A stretch of 22,351 nucleotides of DNA from an uncultured Mollicutes bacterium (GTDB lineage: Bacteria; Bacillota_I; Bacilli_A; RFN20; CAG-826), in contig CALBGF010000175.1 of NCBI GenBank assembly GCA_937893635.1, positions 1 through 22,351 of the forward strand, in the 5' to 3' direction. Within the stretch, counting starts at the first letter, position 1. Each line of letters begins with the position of its first letter. The notes under the pieces were generated by a model. That model searched no databases. It was not told where the DNA came from and worked only from the letters and a program-made list of their open reading frames with translations. The translations under genes were made by a program, and so were the position numbers. This document shows, piece by piece, positions 1 to 11,693 of this stretch.

Positions 1-2600
1 CACAAAATTATATTAATAGTGTTGAAAGATTAAAAGCTGAAGCAAAGATTACTAAAGAAAAAGAAATACAAGAATTAATTGAAAAAAATGTTGATCCTGA
101 AGAAGCAAGACAATTAGCAGAACAACATTATAATGATACTATTAATGAGATTGAATTAAACAAAACTTATCAACAAGCCATTATTGATAGTTATGATGTT
201 CAAATGGGTCTATTAACCCAACAAGAACATACTGTTGGTATTATTGGTAATACTTGATCTAATTTAAAAGGCACATTTGGTTCAATTATTGGTTTAATTA
301 CAACTATGAATAGTTTAAAAGCTATTAGTGCTAAATTAACTAAAAAAGAAAAGAAAGAAGAAGCTGAAAAAGGCGCAGTAATTAAAGAAAATAGCTTATG
401 GACAATGGTGGGTTCTGCTTTTAAAGAGAACTGAAAAATTGGTTTAGCAGTAGCGGCAGCAGTTGGTATTGCTATAATCAGTATGGCGGCAGCGGCAGGT
501 GCTTTTAAATCTGAGTCAGAAAGAACTAACGAACAAATTAATAATTTAAGCGCAGATATCTATAACTTAACAAAAACCGCACAATCACTTTCAACTATTG
601 GTAATTCATTTGACGCTATTGATGATAAATTAGTTAAAACTAATGCTGATTTAAAAGAAATGAATGACTTAATGTCTCAAGCGGCAGACCAATTAAGTGA
701 TGATGAGAAAAAAGTTTTTAGTGGTTATTCAACTAATGAAGCAAAACGTGCTTATCTTCAACGTTTATCAGAAGCAAAAAATGCTGAAGCATTAAGAAAA
801 TATAATGAACAAACAACAATTATTTCTCGTTTATCTTCTACGGAAAAAGCAAAGTTCTTAAATGAAGAAGATACAACTTATTCTACCGCGCGAGAAGCAG
901 TTCGTGCTGGTAATAATAATCTATTCTATAAATCACTTGATCAATTACCTGATTTAACTAGTGAAGCAAAATTATCTATTCAATCATTAGGTGAATCTAT
1001 GTTAGCGCAAATGGATATTGCTCAAGCTTGGGATTATGCTTTACATCCTGAAAAATTTGATAATTTGGCGAAGTCAATTAGCAGTCTTAAAATTGAATTA
1101 AATGGCACAACTGAATTAATTTCAGATGTTATGACTAGCGATGATTATGATTTAACAGAAAAAATTAAAGCATATCAAACTGCGCTATCTCAATTAACAG
1201 GAGATCAAAAACAACTCTTTAATGATTTATACCAAGAATATGATATTCTTACTTCTCTTGGTGATAAAGCGATTGAATATATTGATGCTTACGGCTTAAC
1301 AATAGATCAAATTAACAGTCTTTATAAAAGTTGAAAAACTATTAATAAAGTTAATGAAAATTTCACTCAATCATTATTCCAAGATAATTTTGATATTTTA
1401 TTAACAAATCTTCAAGCATATGATAATGATATCTCTACTGCGATTAAAGCTACTTATGGTTCACTTCTAAATACTTTAACAGGACAAGAATTTGAAGATA
1501 CTTGAAACGCAATTGTTAATGCTATTGGTAAGGTTATTGCTACTGGCATCTTAAATATTGGTCAATCAGTTGAAAAATTTGATAATACAATTAATAATTT
1601 CTATGAAAAAGCTAAAAGTTGGTCAACATTATCAGAAACAGATAAAACAACTTTCTTGTCAGATAATGCTGAATTATTCGCGGGAGATGCGGCATTATAT
1701 AAAGCTTTTGAGTCGGGTGATTATCAAAAAATTGAAGAAGCTTTACGCAACAATAAAACTCTTGAAGAACAACGTAAACAAATATTACAAGATCTCAATA
1801 CTGAACTTGAATATAATTTAGCTTTACAAGGTGATCAACGTAATGAACAAATAATTGCCTATTTAAAAGAACAAATTAAATATTATGAAGATTTAGACAA
1901 TATTTTCAAAGCAGATTTATCTATTCGCTTAGAGCAGCAAAATAAACAACTTGAATCATATAAAGAATATTTACAAAAAGAACAAGAAGCTCTTAAAGAA
2001 TCTCTTGATAAACGTAAAGAAGCATATCAAGACTACTTCGATAAAATTAATCAATCAGAAGAAGATCAAGACTATGATGAAGAAACTTCTAAGCTTATAA
2101 CTAATTTAGCTCGTTTGGGTTCTTCAACTAATGCCGATGCACGCACTCAAGCGGCGGAACTTGAAAAATCATTAAAAGATATGGCTCAAGAACGTATTGA
2201 TACACTTCGTCAAAGAGCACAAGAACAAATTTTATCTAATATTGATGATCAAATTAATAATATTTCTGATACTCTTGATGATTTATTAGATAATAGTCAA
2301 TTATTATTACAAATGATGACTAAAGATATGACAAATCCTGAACAATTTATTGCAGATTTAATTCGCACTCAAGGTTCAGGTATGACAATGCTACAATTAC
2401 AAGATTTAATTGGTGATTTATCTTCTACTTTTGGTGGTTCAATTGGCGGATTTGATGATCTATCTCAAGCATTATCATATAATAAGGAAGGCGATATAAT
2501 TCTTAATGTCGCAGGAGAAACTTACAATTTAACTCAAGATCAAGGCACAAATATTCGTGCGGCAATTATGGAAATTCTTACTCAAATGGGTAAGAAGTAG
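1..2600 (+). CDS. Tail tape measure protein, C-terminal part (5' end outside window)
   Basis: One frame is open from the left edge to TAG at 2598-2600 (about 866 residues) if TGA at 255, 432, 1332 and 1503 is read as Trp. The product sets tail length and lies in the tail lumen. Visible support: a long helical, Gln/Glu/Lys-rich sequence with coiled-coil stretches (1900-2060 and 2150-2300), a hydrophobic Ala-rich segment at about 435-510 (KIGLAVAAAVGIAIISMAAA) and a second hydrophobic patch near 270-310, as is usual for tape measure proteins. It sits directly before a Dit-like gene, the standard siphovirus order. The stop codon overlaps the ribosome binding site of the next gene. No lytic motif is seen in the visible part. 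Trp codons: 4 TGA, 3 TGG. The assignment rests on context and composition; no sequence signature is diagnostic. Confidence 0.8.
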
Positions 2601-2610
2601 GAGGTAAAAA

Positions 2611-3891
2611 ATGGCAAAATATACAAATTTAACTTCGGAAACAGAATCTAAGCGTGCGGCCCTCGAGGCCCGCTTAGATCAATATTGCCGTTTTCATTGG
2701 CGCAATACTGATGCCTTTAAAGAGTTTGGTGCTTTTATAATTAATAAAAATGATTTAAAGTTTTATAATGGCGCGACATATACAAATAATTATACTAAAC
2801 CGCAATTTGAATCTGCGGCTGGAACATTAACTGGCGTGACTTTTTCTACTGCTAAGATTACTTTTTCTATTGGTGTATATTGGTTCTCAGAAGAACAGTA
2901 TCGTAAGTTAATTTATTGGCTTCATCCTTATGAAATTTCAAACTTGGCTTTCGATTATGACCCACTCCACGTTTATCTTGTTAAATTAGCAAGCATTGGT
3001 GATTCAAATATCCGCACAATAGTAGGATATGAAACAACAAAAGACGGCAAAAGTGAACCACGTTATTATACTGAACTTAAACTTACTTTTGATATTCAAG
3101 GTGAAAGTTGCGCTTATAATAGTGAACATTATATTCCTGAACAAGAAGAACTTATTCAAGATAATCAATCTTTAATCTTTAATACACATTTGAAAACCAA
3201 CTCACGAACTCCATTGTCAGATTTATCTACAACTTTAACTTCTTTTATTACTCTTAATCTTAAAACTCAAAGACCTTATGATGGATTAAGATTACAATAT
3301 ATTGCCGAATATCAACCTGATAAAGAAATTATTGATTCTCAATTATTATTTGATGTCGAATTAAAAAATCTTTTATGATTATCAGAAGGTGGTCAATTTA
3401 CAATTATTCCTGCGGGGCAAACAATTAGTGCGGCAACCGCAAAGCTACAAAGTGCTTTAACAGGCAATAATTTTACTAGTGAAAATGAATTAATTGTTAG
3501 TAATGACAACGCATTTGTAATTACTACTGGGTTATCTAATTCTATGACTATTGCAAAAGAATATAAAAATTTAATTGCTAACAACGTTTATATTGGTTTA
3601 AAATATGACTCAAATTCAGGTTTACTTTATATTTTAGATGGTAGTGAAGATGGCGTATTTAGACCAATTACTTTACAAACGACTACTAATTCAGGTGAAC
3701 GTATTGTTGATAATTTGAGCATTAATAAATTTGCTATTCCAGGATTATTTGATTGGTCTGATTTTGATTTAACAAAAGTTAATTTCAAATTAATTGTTTC
3801 AGGTATTGGTAATCAGGTTATTACTGATAATACTATTATTAATACTAACAATTGTGACATTATCTGTCGTGGGCGTACTAATTTAATTTAG
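2611..3891 (+). CDS. Distal tail protein (Dit-like)
   Basis: A 426 aa protein starting at ATG 2611 behind AGGAGG (2599-2604) and ending in TAG at 3889-3891; TGA at 3376 is read as Trp256. The N-terminal half (about residues 10-170) looks like a Dit family ring domain: it opens with an FGAFIINKNDLKFY segment, followed by alternating beta segments, a YWFSEEQYRKLIYWLHP stretch and a YYTELKLTFDIQGE strand near residue 165. Dit forms the hexameric ring joining tail tube and tip, and normally lies between the tape measure and the tail hub genes, as here. The C-terminal half (from about 256) is beta-rich and could be a carbohydrate-binding or galectin-like extension, but this is inference. Read with the standard code the gene would stop at residue 255 and leave a second fragment with no ribosome binding site. 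Confidence 0.75.
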
Positions 3892-3901
3892 AGGTGATAA
3901 T

Positions 3902-4666
3902 ATGAATATTAAAAAGAAAACTTCAAAGACATTAACTAATATGGCAACAGATTTATTTAATGAAAAAGTAAAAAGTTATAATACTTTTGCGGATACAAAA
4001 GTCTGTAATTACAGTAAATCATTACAAGCCATAAATGAACGTATTAACACTTTACATAAACAATTAACTTATTGGGATCTATATCATATTACACAAGTAG
4101 TTAATAATAAAGATGAATTAGGTATTAAATTTACCGCATTACATAATGGCGAATCATTAGTTATTAATACTAATGAGTCATTCCAATCAAATGATCAATG
4201 GTATAGTCGTGGTGATGTTGTTTTAAAACTAGATAATGGCGAACAACTTTTAATTAAATCGCAAAATAGCGGTTATTACTATCCAGCATCAATTAAATAT
4301 GATAATGCTTTAAAAAGTTTAATTATTAAATATAATTTTAATAATGCGGCACCTTCTGTAGGTACAAGCACCACTAATAGTGATGTTCCATATGAAAAAA
4401 TGGAATATACAGTCGCAATTGGTAATGCTTCTATCCAAGGCGCATACAGTTTATTTCAACAATATACTGCCGCAGTTAGTATACAAAAGGTAAAAAGCAT
4501 AATCAATAGTAATGAAGTTGTAGTTCAACCAGTAATCAAATTCTTTTTAAAAACAGATGACAGCTATGAAGAAATTTACTTAGATTATCAAAGAGTTGAA
4601 TCTACTGATGATTACACTATTACCAGTTCAGTTTATCCGTCAAATATTTGGATCGCGGTAAAATAG
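3902..4666 (+). CDS. Tail-region structural protein, unassigned (254 aa)
   Basis: ATG 3902 follows GAGGTG (3891-3896) by 5 nt; the stop is TAG at 4664-4666. All three Trp codons are TGG, so this gene reads the same in either code. The first 60 residues are Lys-rich and helical (an INERINTLHKQLTYWDLYH stretch), the rest is beta-strand-like with many Asn, Tyr and Ser (about residues 75-250). I see no enzymatic motif, signal peptide or membrane segment. It is tightly packed between the Dit-like gene and another tail gene, with 10 nt on each side, so it is most likely a virion baseplate or tail-tip component. A helical N-terminal attachment part followed by a beta domain would suit an accessory tip protein or fibre, but I do not recognise the family. 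Confidence 0.6.
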   Translation: MNIKKKTSKTLTNMATDLFNEKVKSYNTFADTKVCNYSKSLQAINERINTLHKQLTYWDLYHITQVVNNKDELGIKFTALHNGESLVINTNESFQSNDQWYSRGDVVLKLDNGEQLLIKSQNSGYYYPASIKYDNALKSLIIKYNFNNAAPSVGTSTTNSDVPYEKMEYTVAIGNASIQGAYSLFQQYTAAVSIQKVKSIINSNEVVVQPVIKFFLKTDDSYEEIYLDYQRVESTDDYTITSSVYPSNIWIAVK

Positions 4667-4676
4667 GAGGTAAATT

Positions 4677-5552
4677 ATGAGAGAATATAATTTCACTATT
4701 CCCGCGGGACAAAATCCTTGTTGTAAACAATGAGATCAATATTTACGATGGATTAATTTGCGTTTAACTAGCTTTATTAATTATTGGCATTATTATCAAC
4801 CGGATTATCTTATTATGAATGATTGGGTTAAAACATACAATCAAGACAAAGAAGAAGCGCAACAAATTTCTTTACAATCATTAAATTTTTTACATATTAT
4901 TTATGCGAATGCAGATCATACACAAGTATTATGTTATCTTTATAATCCTTTAATTTTATGATTACATCATGGACTTTATTGCGAATATCAAAATAGCTAC
5001 TGATTAACTGATTTTGGTTATAAAATACCTGATTATATGACTAAAGATCAACTTGAATCCGCAGTTAAAAAAGGCACATTTAAGTCGTTCGCGGCTGGAA
5101 CAGTAATTTTTAACAATAATCCAGTTGAGGATTATCGTTTATTTTCTAAAGTCGACAATTTTCTTTTATATTCTTCAAGTTTTGCTTCCTTCTATATTGG
5201 CTATTTTTTAGGTGATAAATTTACTTTTAATTATCAAGAAAAAGGTGGCGAAACTAATGGCGAAACTCTTTATCTTTCTCTTGTGGCGCAAGACCGCATA
5301 GTTTGTGATAGTCCGTTATTTACAACTTACGAACAAACCGATTTGCCGTTTTATAATGGCAGTTATTGGAATCAAGAAAAATTTCCACCACTTAATGAAA
5401 TCCGCTTTGGCGATGAAGAAATATTTGTTGATTATACTTGAAAAATATATTCTTATGTTTTTGATAATTCCAAAAAACTCGTTTATACTATAAATATGAA
5501 AAATAAAGATTTAGAAGCATTAACACCGCTTACTAAAATTCATTTTTATTAG
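4677..5552 (+). CDS. Tail-region structural protein, unassigned (291 aa, four TGA Trp codons)
   Basis: ATG 4677 lies 6 nt after AGGAGG (4665-4670). The frame runs to TAG at 5550-5552 if TGA at 4731, 4959, 5001 and 5439 is Trp; four further Trp codons are TGG. Without recoding, the peptide would end after 18 residues. It begins MREYNFTIPAGQNPCCKQW, rich in Cys near the start, followed by an aromatic-rich helical part (residues 25-110: WINLRLTSFINYWHYYQPDY) and a beta-rich second half. The FTIPAGQ motif recurs in the C-terminal part of the Dit-like protein (FTIIPAGQ, near 3397-3420), suggesting a shared structural element. Spacing to the next gene is 12 nt, so it belongs to the tail operon. No catalytic motif is recognised; a baseplate or tail-tip role is inferred from position only. 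Confidence 0.6.
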
Positions 5553-5564
5553 AGAGGAGCAATT

Positions 5565-8500
5565 ATGATTCACTTTAAATTAAGTTTATTATCAACAACT
5601 GTTTCTAATAATCGTTTGACAAACGTTAAATATAGTGTATTGCCGATAAGTGAATTTTACGACCAAAATTATATTTATCAACATAATAAAAAGAGTGTAG
5701 AAAATAAGAGTTTTTCAACTCAAAAGCACTCTTTTAGTTATACTTATGATGAAAAGTTATCACTACATCAAAACGCGCAAAAAGAATTAACTTTTAGTAT
5801 GTCTAATAAAATTCATAATCAAGACACTTGGGAAGATAATCCTTTTATTAATTATTTACATAATGGTAGTTTGTTATTACTTGAAGATAATTTTGATCGT
5901 CAAATGATTTTTATCATTAAAGATATTAAATATACTTTTGGTGAAAATAGTATTATTTATAATATAACTTGTCAAGATGCTTTTACTTATCAATTAAGCA
6001 CGCAAAACGATGGTTATACAATTACAAATGACAGCAGTGCAGATAATTTTATTGGTGCACATACAATAGATTGATGGATTTATAAAAAAATCAAACCAGA
6101 ATGTCATATAGCCTATAATTATCTTTTAATGCCGCAAGGCTTATATAAAACCGCGCAAGACGAATTAAAAGTCTTTTCAGGAGAAACTCCAAAAGATTGC
6201 GCGCAATTAATTAAAAAACCTTATCCAGATGATATTGAAGATGTGAATGGTAATGTAATTACACATAATTATGGTGAATATTATGAGACTATTGTTTTTT
6301 CTTGTTCTGGAGCTAGCGCTGATTCCGCATTAATTTCTCTTGTAGAACAATTAGATTTACAAATTACTACTTATGAATATTATAATAATGGTATTTTATA
6401 TAAATACTTTTGGGTAGAACCAAAGAAAAATGAAGAACGTCCTTGTTTAACTTATTCACCATTTTCTAATATTCAAGATTTTAGTCTTACTCATAGTGGT
6501 TCTTCTTTATCTACTGTTTTAAATGTTAATAGTAATACTTATGCAGATGAATTAGTTAGTTTACTTCCTGAAGTGCCAAATTTCTTTTATGATTATTTTC
6601 AATCTACAAATTGAATATCTAGTAATTATCATGTTGGTATGTTTAATGATCTTTTAAAAGGAACTTCATTAACTGTATCTAATTATCGTGCAGGTGATAT
6701 TACTTTATTAGAGAATAGTGAAAAAGTTCAAGATAATATTACATATGATGCCGAAAATAAAGAAATTCGTATTAAATTAGCTGATGATGTAAAACTCAAT
6801 AAACTTTATAATTATCTTTTTTTTGCAGATGAAGAAAATACTTTACATAATAGTATTCGTATTCAATACTCAGTGAAAAATGAAATTCAAGAAGCAACTA
6901 TTTCAACATTAAATACTTCTTTTAGTTTATTATATGATGGTGGCGGAAATTTGCAATATCGTTTAGAAGAAGATAAACCATTATCTTATGATAAAATTCT
7001 AGCACTCAAAAATTATATATTATATCTTTGTATACCTTGATTTGTTGATATAGAAGATGGCAGTTTATCTATTATTTCATATGATTTTCCTATTCGCTTT
7101 TATAAAGAAATTACTATAGAAGAACAAAATTTCGCAGATATTGCAGATAAATGTCCTTGGTTGGAAAACAAACTTATTAATTTTGATTATTTCTTAGATC
7201 ATAATTTATTTACTAAATCTGAATATACAGTTTTAATGGATAAATTAAATAACGAGTTGCGTATTACTAACGGACAATTATTATCATATACAAAATCTTA
7301 TTATGAAGCTATTAAACAAAAGGCGAATATTATCGCAGATCTAAATAACTCATTTGATAGTTTAGGTGCGGCATGAAATAGTGATATTAATACTGTTATT
7401 GAAGAAAAAGGTCAGCTACCTGAAATAACTAATCAATACAATCAAAGTAATCCAACACAATACTTTGATAATGCTTATAACGCAGTTTTTAGTGCGAAAC
7501 CACAAGTGCCAACCTATCTTCTAAATAGAGATGGTTTAATTACAGAATATTTTAATAAGTATTTCTTAGCGCAACAACGTTTTTTAAAAAATATTCGCAC
7601 ATTTAAAAATTACTTTGAATCTCCTGTTGATACACACTTAAAAGGATTATATACAACTGAAATGAATATACCAAATACTACTGGTGATAACTCATGGTAT
7701 ACTTTTGCAGAAGTTAGCGCAGGAGGATTTCAACGTTTGCAACCAAATAGTAAACTTACCGATGAAGAAGACAAAGCCGCTGAAAAAGAAAAATTATTAG
7801 CCATAAAAGAAGATATTTTCTATAACAATGAAGGAAATATGTTAAAATGTGATTATGTAAAAGAAGATAATTTTTCTCAATTCGTAGTGCCTAATATTAA
7901 AGAAGGTAGTTATACTGTAATCGATGATAGTAATAAAGAGACTAAGTATTCAGATAAAAAACTTTATTATAAACGCATTATTACATTTACATATGAAGCA
8001 TTAAATCAATTTGATACTTCTAAAACTTATAACGCAACATGTTCAAATTATGAATTTACTTTAAGAGCAAAAATAGAGAATGAGACTATTAAATGGCAAT
8101 TAATTCCAAAGAAATGACAAAGTTTATATTTAAACTTTTTCAAGAATTTAGATAAAGATAAGACATTAACTATAGTAATTAATAATATTTCTTATAATGA
8201 CATTAATGATTATGCAGTTGACTATGAACAAGTATCAATATTAGATATTGTTAATGATTGGTGTTGGCGACATCATCAACATCAAACATGAGACGATATA
8301 GCGGAGCCAATTGTTAAAAATTGGTATGTTCCTAAGTCTGATTATAAATATTATATTAATTCTTATGCGCTATCATTTGAAAATTTTGTAAAAATAAATG
8401 ACAGAGACGATTTTGATTTTGACACTACTGTTAAACCAACATTCTATATCAAATCGCCAATTTATAATTTTATTCAAACTACTAGCGGTTTACAAGCCGA

Positions 8501-10904
8501 ACGTGTCAATGAATATGGTTATAATCAAGAACAATATAATAAAGCAACCAAAAAAGGCACTGCACCAAATGATTACACTGCGGAAACCACAGTTAATTAT
8601 GTTATGCCTGGCAATGCAGAAACTTACTTCACTACTCATAATGTTTGAAAAGATGTGTTAATTTATGGCGGGGCTATTAATCAATTAATTGCTATGGGTC
8701 TTGTATTAAATGGTTGGGCTAATGCTTCAATTCTTGAAGATGGAGAAATTACTTCTCTAGAACATAAGATAGAACACTATATTTCTGCCTTTGGTTGGTT
8801 TAAAGGTTATAAAGATGTTAATAGTTTAATTTATGCGACTAAAGAAGACGCTGCGTCAACTTGGAGACAATATTCAACCGCACTACCTAAAAATAAATTA
8901 TATAAACAAAACTTCTATGATTTATTTGGTATTACAAAAACCGCCTTATTAAATTTACGTAAACAAAACGAAAAATTCTATGTTAAACCTAGTATCTGGT
9001 ATCAAGTTTTAAAACCAGAATATCAAATTAAACCTAGTGATACTATTGTATGGTTGCCATATTATGGTGATACTAATAAAAAGACTCGTTTTATTACAGG
9101 GCAATTTCCAACTCCACAAGAGTTAAATAATATCTATTGTAATCATTTATTCCAATATAAAGAAGATATAAATCTTAAAGTAAATGAAGCAATGAGTTTA
9201 GAAGAAGCATTAAAAGCGCAAGGTTTTATTGTTAGTGAAATTGATGCGACAACTTATACTAAAAATCCTTATATTATAATTAAAAAAGAAGGCAGTCAAG
9301 AGGAAGCAGTCGGTTATTTCTTTAGAGTTAATAAGCAATATTATCAACCTTTTAATGATACATTTTATGAACTTGGCACTACTTTCTACACTCAAACTGC
9401 TTATGATTATATCACTAATCAAGTAATTGATTATACAACATTGCCTGATTTATTATATGGATTTGTAATGTATTCTTCAACCGCGGATCAATTTGAACCC
9501 GCAACAAAATTTGATTTAAAAGAGATCTATTATCAAAAGATTGGTGATAAATATGAAAGAGCTTATACTTTATATCAACTATTGTATGATAAGCCTTATC
9601 CAATTTATATTTATAAAAATTCAACATTAATACAAACAGAATTTGTTAATGATAATACAACTTATCAAGTTAAATTAATCAAACATACTTGAATTGATAA
9701 AGAAAAAGGCACTTATGTTTCTGAACCTGTTGATGATGTATATCATATTAATGCTACTATTACAAAACTTACAAATAATTTAGTAGAAAAAGTTTCTAAA
9801 GATAAAGTTAATGGCATTACTATAAGAATTACAACTAAATTAGTAGAAAACTTCCTTAATATTAATAAAGGTAATTTCTGAATTAAATATCATAATCAAA
9901 TTAATTCACCTGAATTATTTAGTAAGGCAGCCGCAATTGAAAGTGAGTTAGAAACTTATTGGAATGTCGCCGTTAATGCAAGTCGTTTATGCGAATACTT
10001 TATTCCAGATAATTGGCGCCCAACTTCGGCAGATCAAGTTAATGGTTATACAAAATTCTTATATAAAGTTGTAGATGGTACTTATATTTTAACAGATTTA
10101 ATTCCTACTGTTGAAATTTTAAAAGATGAAAAAGGAAATACAAGTTTAAGTAGATATAATATTACTTACAATAGTCAAGTGCAATTACCTTCTATTGATC
10201 AAGTAGAAAATCAATTCTTAGTAAATAGTCTTTATTCTTTACGACAAATTAATAATCAAGTTATTACTAATATTGTAAAAGGGTTAGGTGCTTCAATTAC
10301 CTATTGAACCGCAGAAGAAGTAGGTAAAACAAATTACTATTATATTTCTAATGGCGGTTATACTTATCAAATGATGTTAAGTCATATCGCGCAATATAAT
10401 GGTGGTTCAGAATATACAGGTAATTATTTATTAATGTTAAAACGTTTAATGGATTTATCTTATTATCAAAATTATAATGATTTATTATATGAAAATACTT
10501 TAGATCAACATAATGCGATTTGAGACGAAATTTACCGCAACTTTGGTAATGTAATTTATGAACGTACATATTCTAATGAGAACGCCGCGGATTCAAAAGA
10601 ACTTTATGAATTAGCAAATTTAGCATTTAAAGACTATATGATTCCAGAGCGCAATTATTCAATTACTATTATTAATAATCATGAATTGGAATATCATGGC
10701 GAAGAATTACATATTGGCGATCCAATTAAAATTAACGCCGATGAATATTATAATATATATGACTCATTATATAAATCATTATCACAATATTTATTCATTA
10801 CAGATATTTCATATAGTTTGCGCAGTCCTACTGATTTCTCATTAACAGTTAATAATATTAAATATAGCGATAAATTACTAAAACGTTTAGTAAAACTTAT
10901 TTAA
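5565..10904 (+). CDS. Very large tail hub / tail-spike protein (1779 aa)
   Basis: The largest gene: ATG 5565, ribosome binding site GAGAGGAG (5552-5559), TAA at 10902-10904. Eleven in-frame TGA codons (6072, 6612, 7038, 7374, 8115, 8289, 8646, 9690, 9879, 10305, 10521) are read as Trp beside 16 TGG; at 6072-6077 TGA and TGG stand side by side. Residues 1-350 resemble the N-terminal hub domains of Tal/prophage-tail proteins (beta-rich, with a SLVEQLDLQITTYEYYNNG stretch near 270). The last 90 residues again look like a hub segment: ERNYSITIINNHELEYHGEE, then HIGDPIKI, then a VTVNN-like strand pair. Between them lie about 1200 residues of Tyr/Asn-rich sequence, helical around 560-720, without a recognisable CHAP, lysozyme or M23 motif. 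The probable role is the tail-tip hub carrying a receptor-binding or penetration module. The hub assignment is inferred from order (tape measure, Dit, hub) and the end motifs. Confidence 0.7.
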
Positions 10905-10930
10905 GAAAGTCAATTTTGACTTTCTTTTTA
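10903..10930 (+). terminator. Intrinsic terminator after the tail operon
   Basis: AGAAAGTCA (10904-10912) pairs perfectly with TGACTTTCT (10917-10925) around a 4-nt ATTT loop and is followed by TTTT. The hairpin begins on the stop codon of the hub gene. The loop and right arm contain the -35 of the promoter for the next gene. Confidence 0.75.
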
Positions 10931-10944
10931 TTTACTATTATACT
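10916..10944 (+). promoter_or_regulatory. Sigma-70-type promoter of the S74 fibre gene
   Basis: TTGACT (10916-10921), a 17 bp spacer and TATACT (10939-10944); each box matches the consensus at five of six positions. A perfect TATAAT also lies at 10944-10949 but would be 22 bp from the -35. Transcription would start near 10951, leaving a short leader with GAAAGGTGA before ATG 10965. The -35 is inside the preceding terminator hairpin. Confidence 0.55.
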
Positions 10945-10964
10945 ATAATTAGAAAGGTGATATT

Positions 10965-11690
10965 ATGGCATATTTTTTTAATCATATAAAAGGTTTAACC
11001 GAAAATAATGGCACTCAATGCCTTACATATATTAAATGGTCTAACACAATTGCAACAGAAAGTAAATCTGTTGAAGCAGTTCCAACTATTACTAATAATG
11101 GAATAGAGTATGGACATATTATTACTCAAAATGCAGCAAACCAACAAGTAAATTATTTATCTATTAATGATTTACGTATTGGTAATGACTCGACTGGTTT
11201 TACTTATGATGTTGATAATCATGAAGTACATTACGGAGCAAAAATTTTTATCACAGAAATAGCAAGTAGTGTATTTTCTTCTAGTATTGCTAATGTTGGT
11301 AGCAAGTTAACTATTGATACGGATAAAGTTGTTTTATCTAATGATGGCACAATTGTTGCAAAAGGAAAAATTGAAGGCCTATACTTTAATGCCACTTCTG
11401 ATCGTCGCGCAAAAACAAATATCTATCCTATTGCAGATGGCGCACTTGATATAGTTATGAATACCCCTATTTATACTTTTAACTATATTAAAGATAATGT
11501 TGAATCTTGCGGTATTATGGCTCAAGATTTACCTGAAGATTATTCATTTGATTTTATTGATCGTTCAAATCCAGACTTATTAAAAGTTCACGAAAGTAAA
11601 TTAGTTTATTTACTTTGGAAAGCAATTCAAGAACAACAATTAGAAATTCGCAAATTAAAAGATGAAATTGAAGAATTAAAAAATAATTAA
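10965..11690 (+). CDS. Short tail fibre with C-terminal S74 intramolecular chaperone
   Basis: A 241 aa protein, ATG 10965 after AAAGGTGA, TAA at 11688-11690. Residues about 143-241 match the S74 peptidase / intramolecular chaperone family: an ATSDRRAKTNI start (Ser145, Asp146, Lys150), then TPIYTFNYI, a GIMAQDLPEDY segment and a closing LVYLLWKAIQEQQLEIRKLK coiled coil. In this family the domain trimerises, folds the beta-rich fibre upstream of it, and cuts itself off before the conserved Ser. The part upstream (residues 1-142) is short and beta-rich, so the mature product would be a small trimeric fibre or tip. It has its own promoter, separate from the tail operon, and only TGG Trp codons (two). 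The domain call is firm; which host surface structure it binds cannot be read from the sequence. Confidence 0.85.
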   Translation: MAYFFNHIKGLTENNGTQCLTYIKWSNTIATESKSVEAVPTITNNGIEYGHIITQNAANQQVNYLSINDLRIGNDSTGFTYDVDNHEVHYGAKIFITEIASSVFSSSIANVGSKLTIDTDKVVLSNDGTIVAKGKIEGLYFNATSDRRAKTNIYPIADGALDIVMNTPIYTFNYIKDNVESCGIMAQDLPEDYSFDFIDRSNPDLLKVHESKLVYLLWKAIQEQQLEIRKLKDEIEELKNN

Positions 11691-11693
11691 TTT

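Noticed and set aside
9210..9627. Antisense frames in the hub gene and similar ones elsewhere
   Set aside because: They lie fully within strongly supported genes, lack ribosome binding sites and have low-complexity Ile/Asn/Leu composition.
1..10904. Tail genes as a row of pseudogenes broken by TGA
   Set aside because: The frames continue without shift past each TGA, keep coding character, and each joined gene has a single ribosome binding site at its front. Sense TGA explains all cases.
5565..10904. Endolysin-type domain inside the large tail protein
   Set aside because: I looked for CHAP, M23 (HxH), lysozyme and NlpC signatures in the translated sequence and saw none convincing; WCWRHHQHQTW (near 8262-8291) is His-rich but not a known active site.
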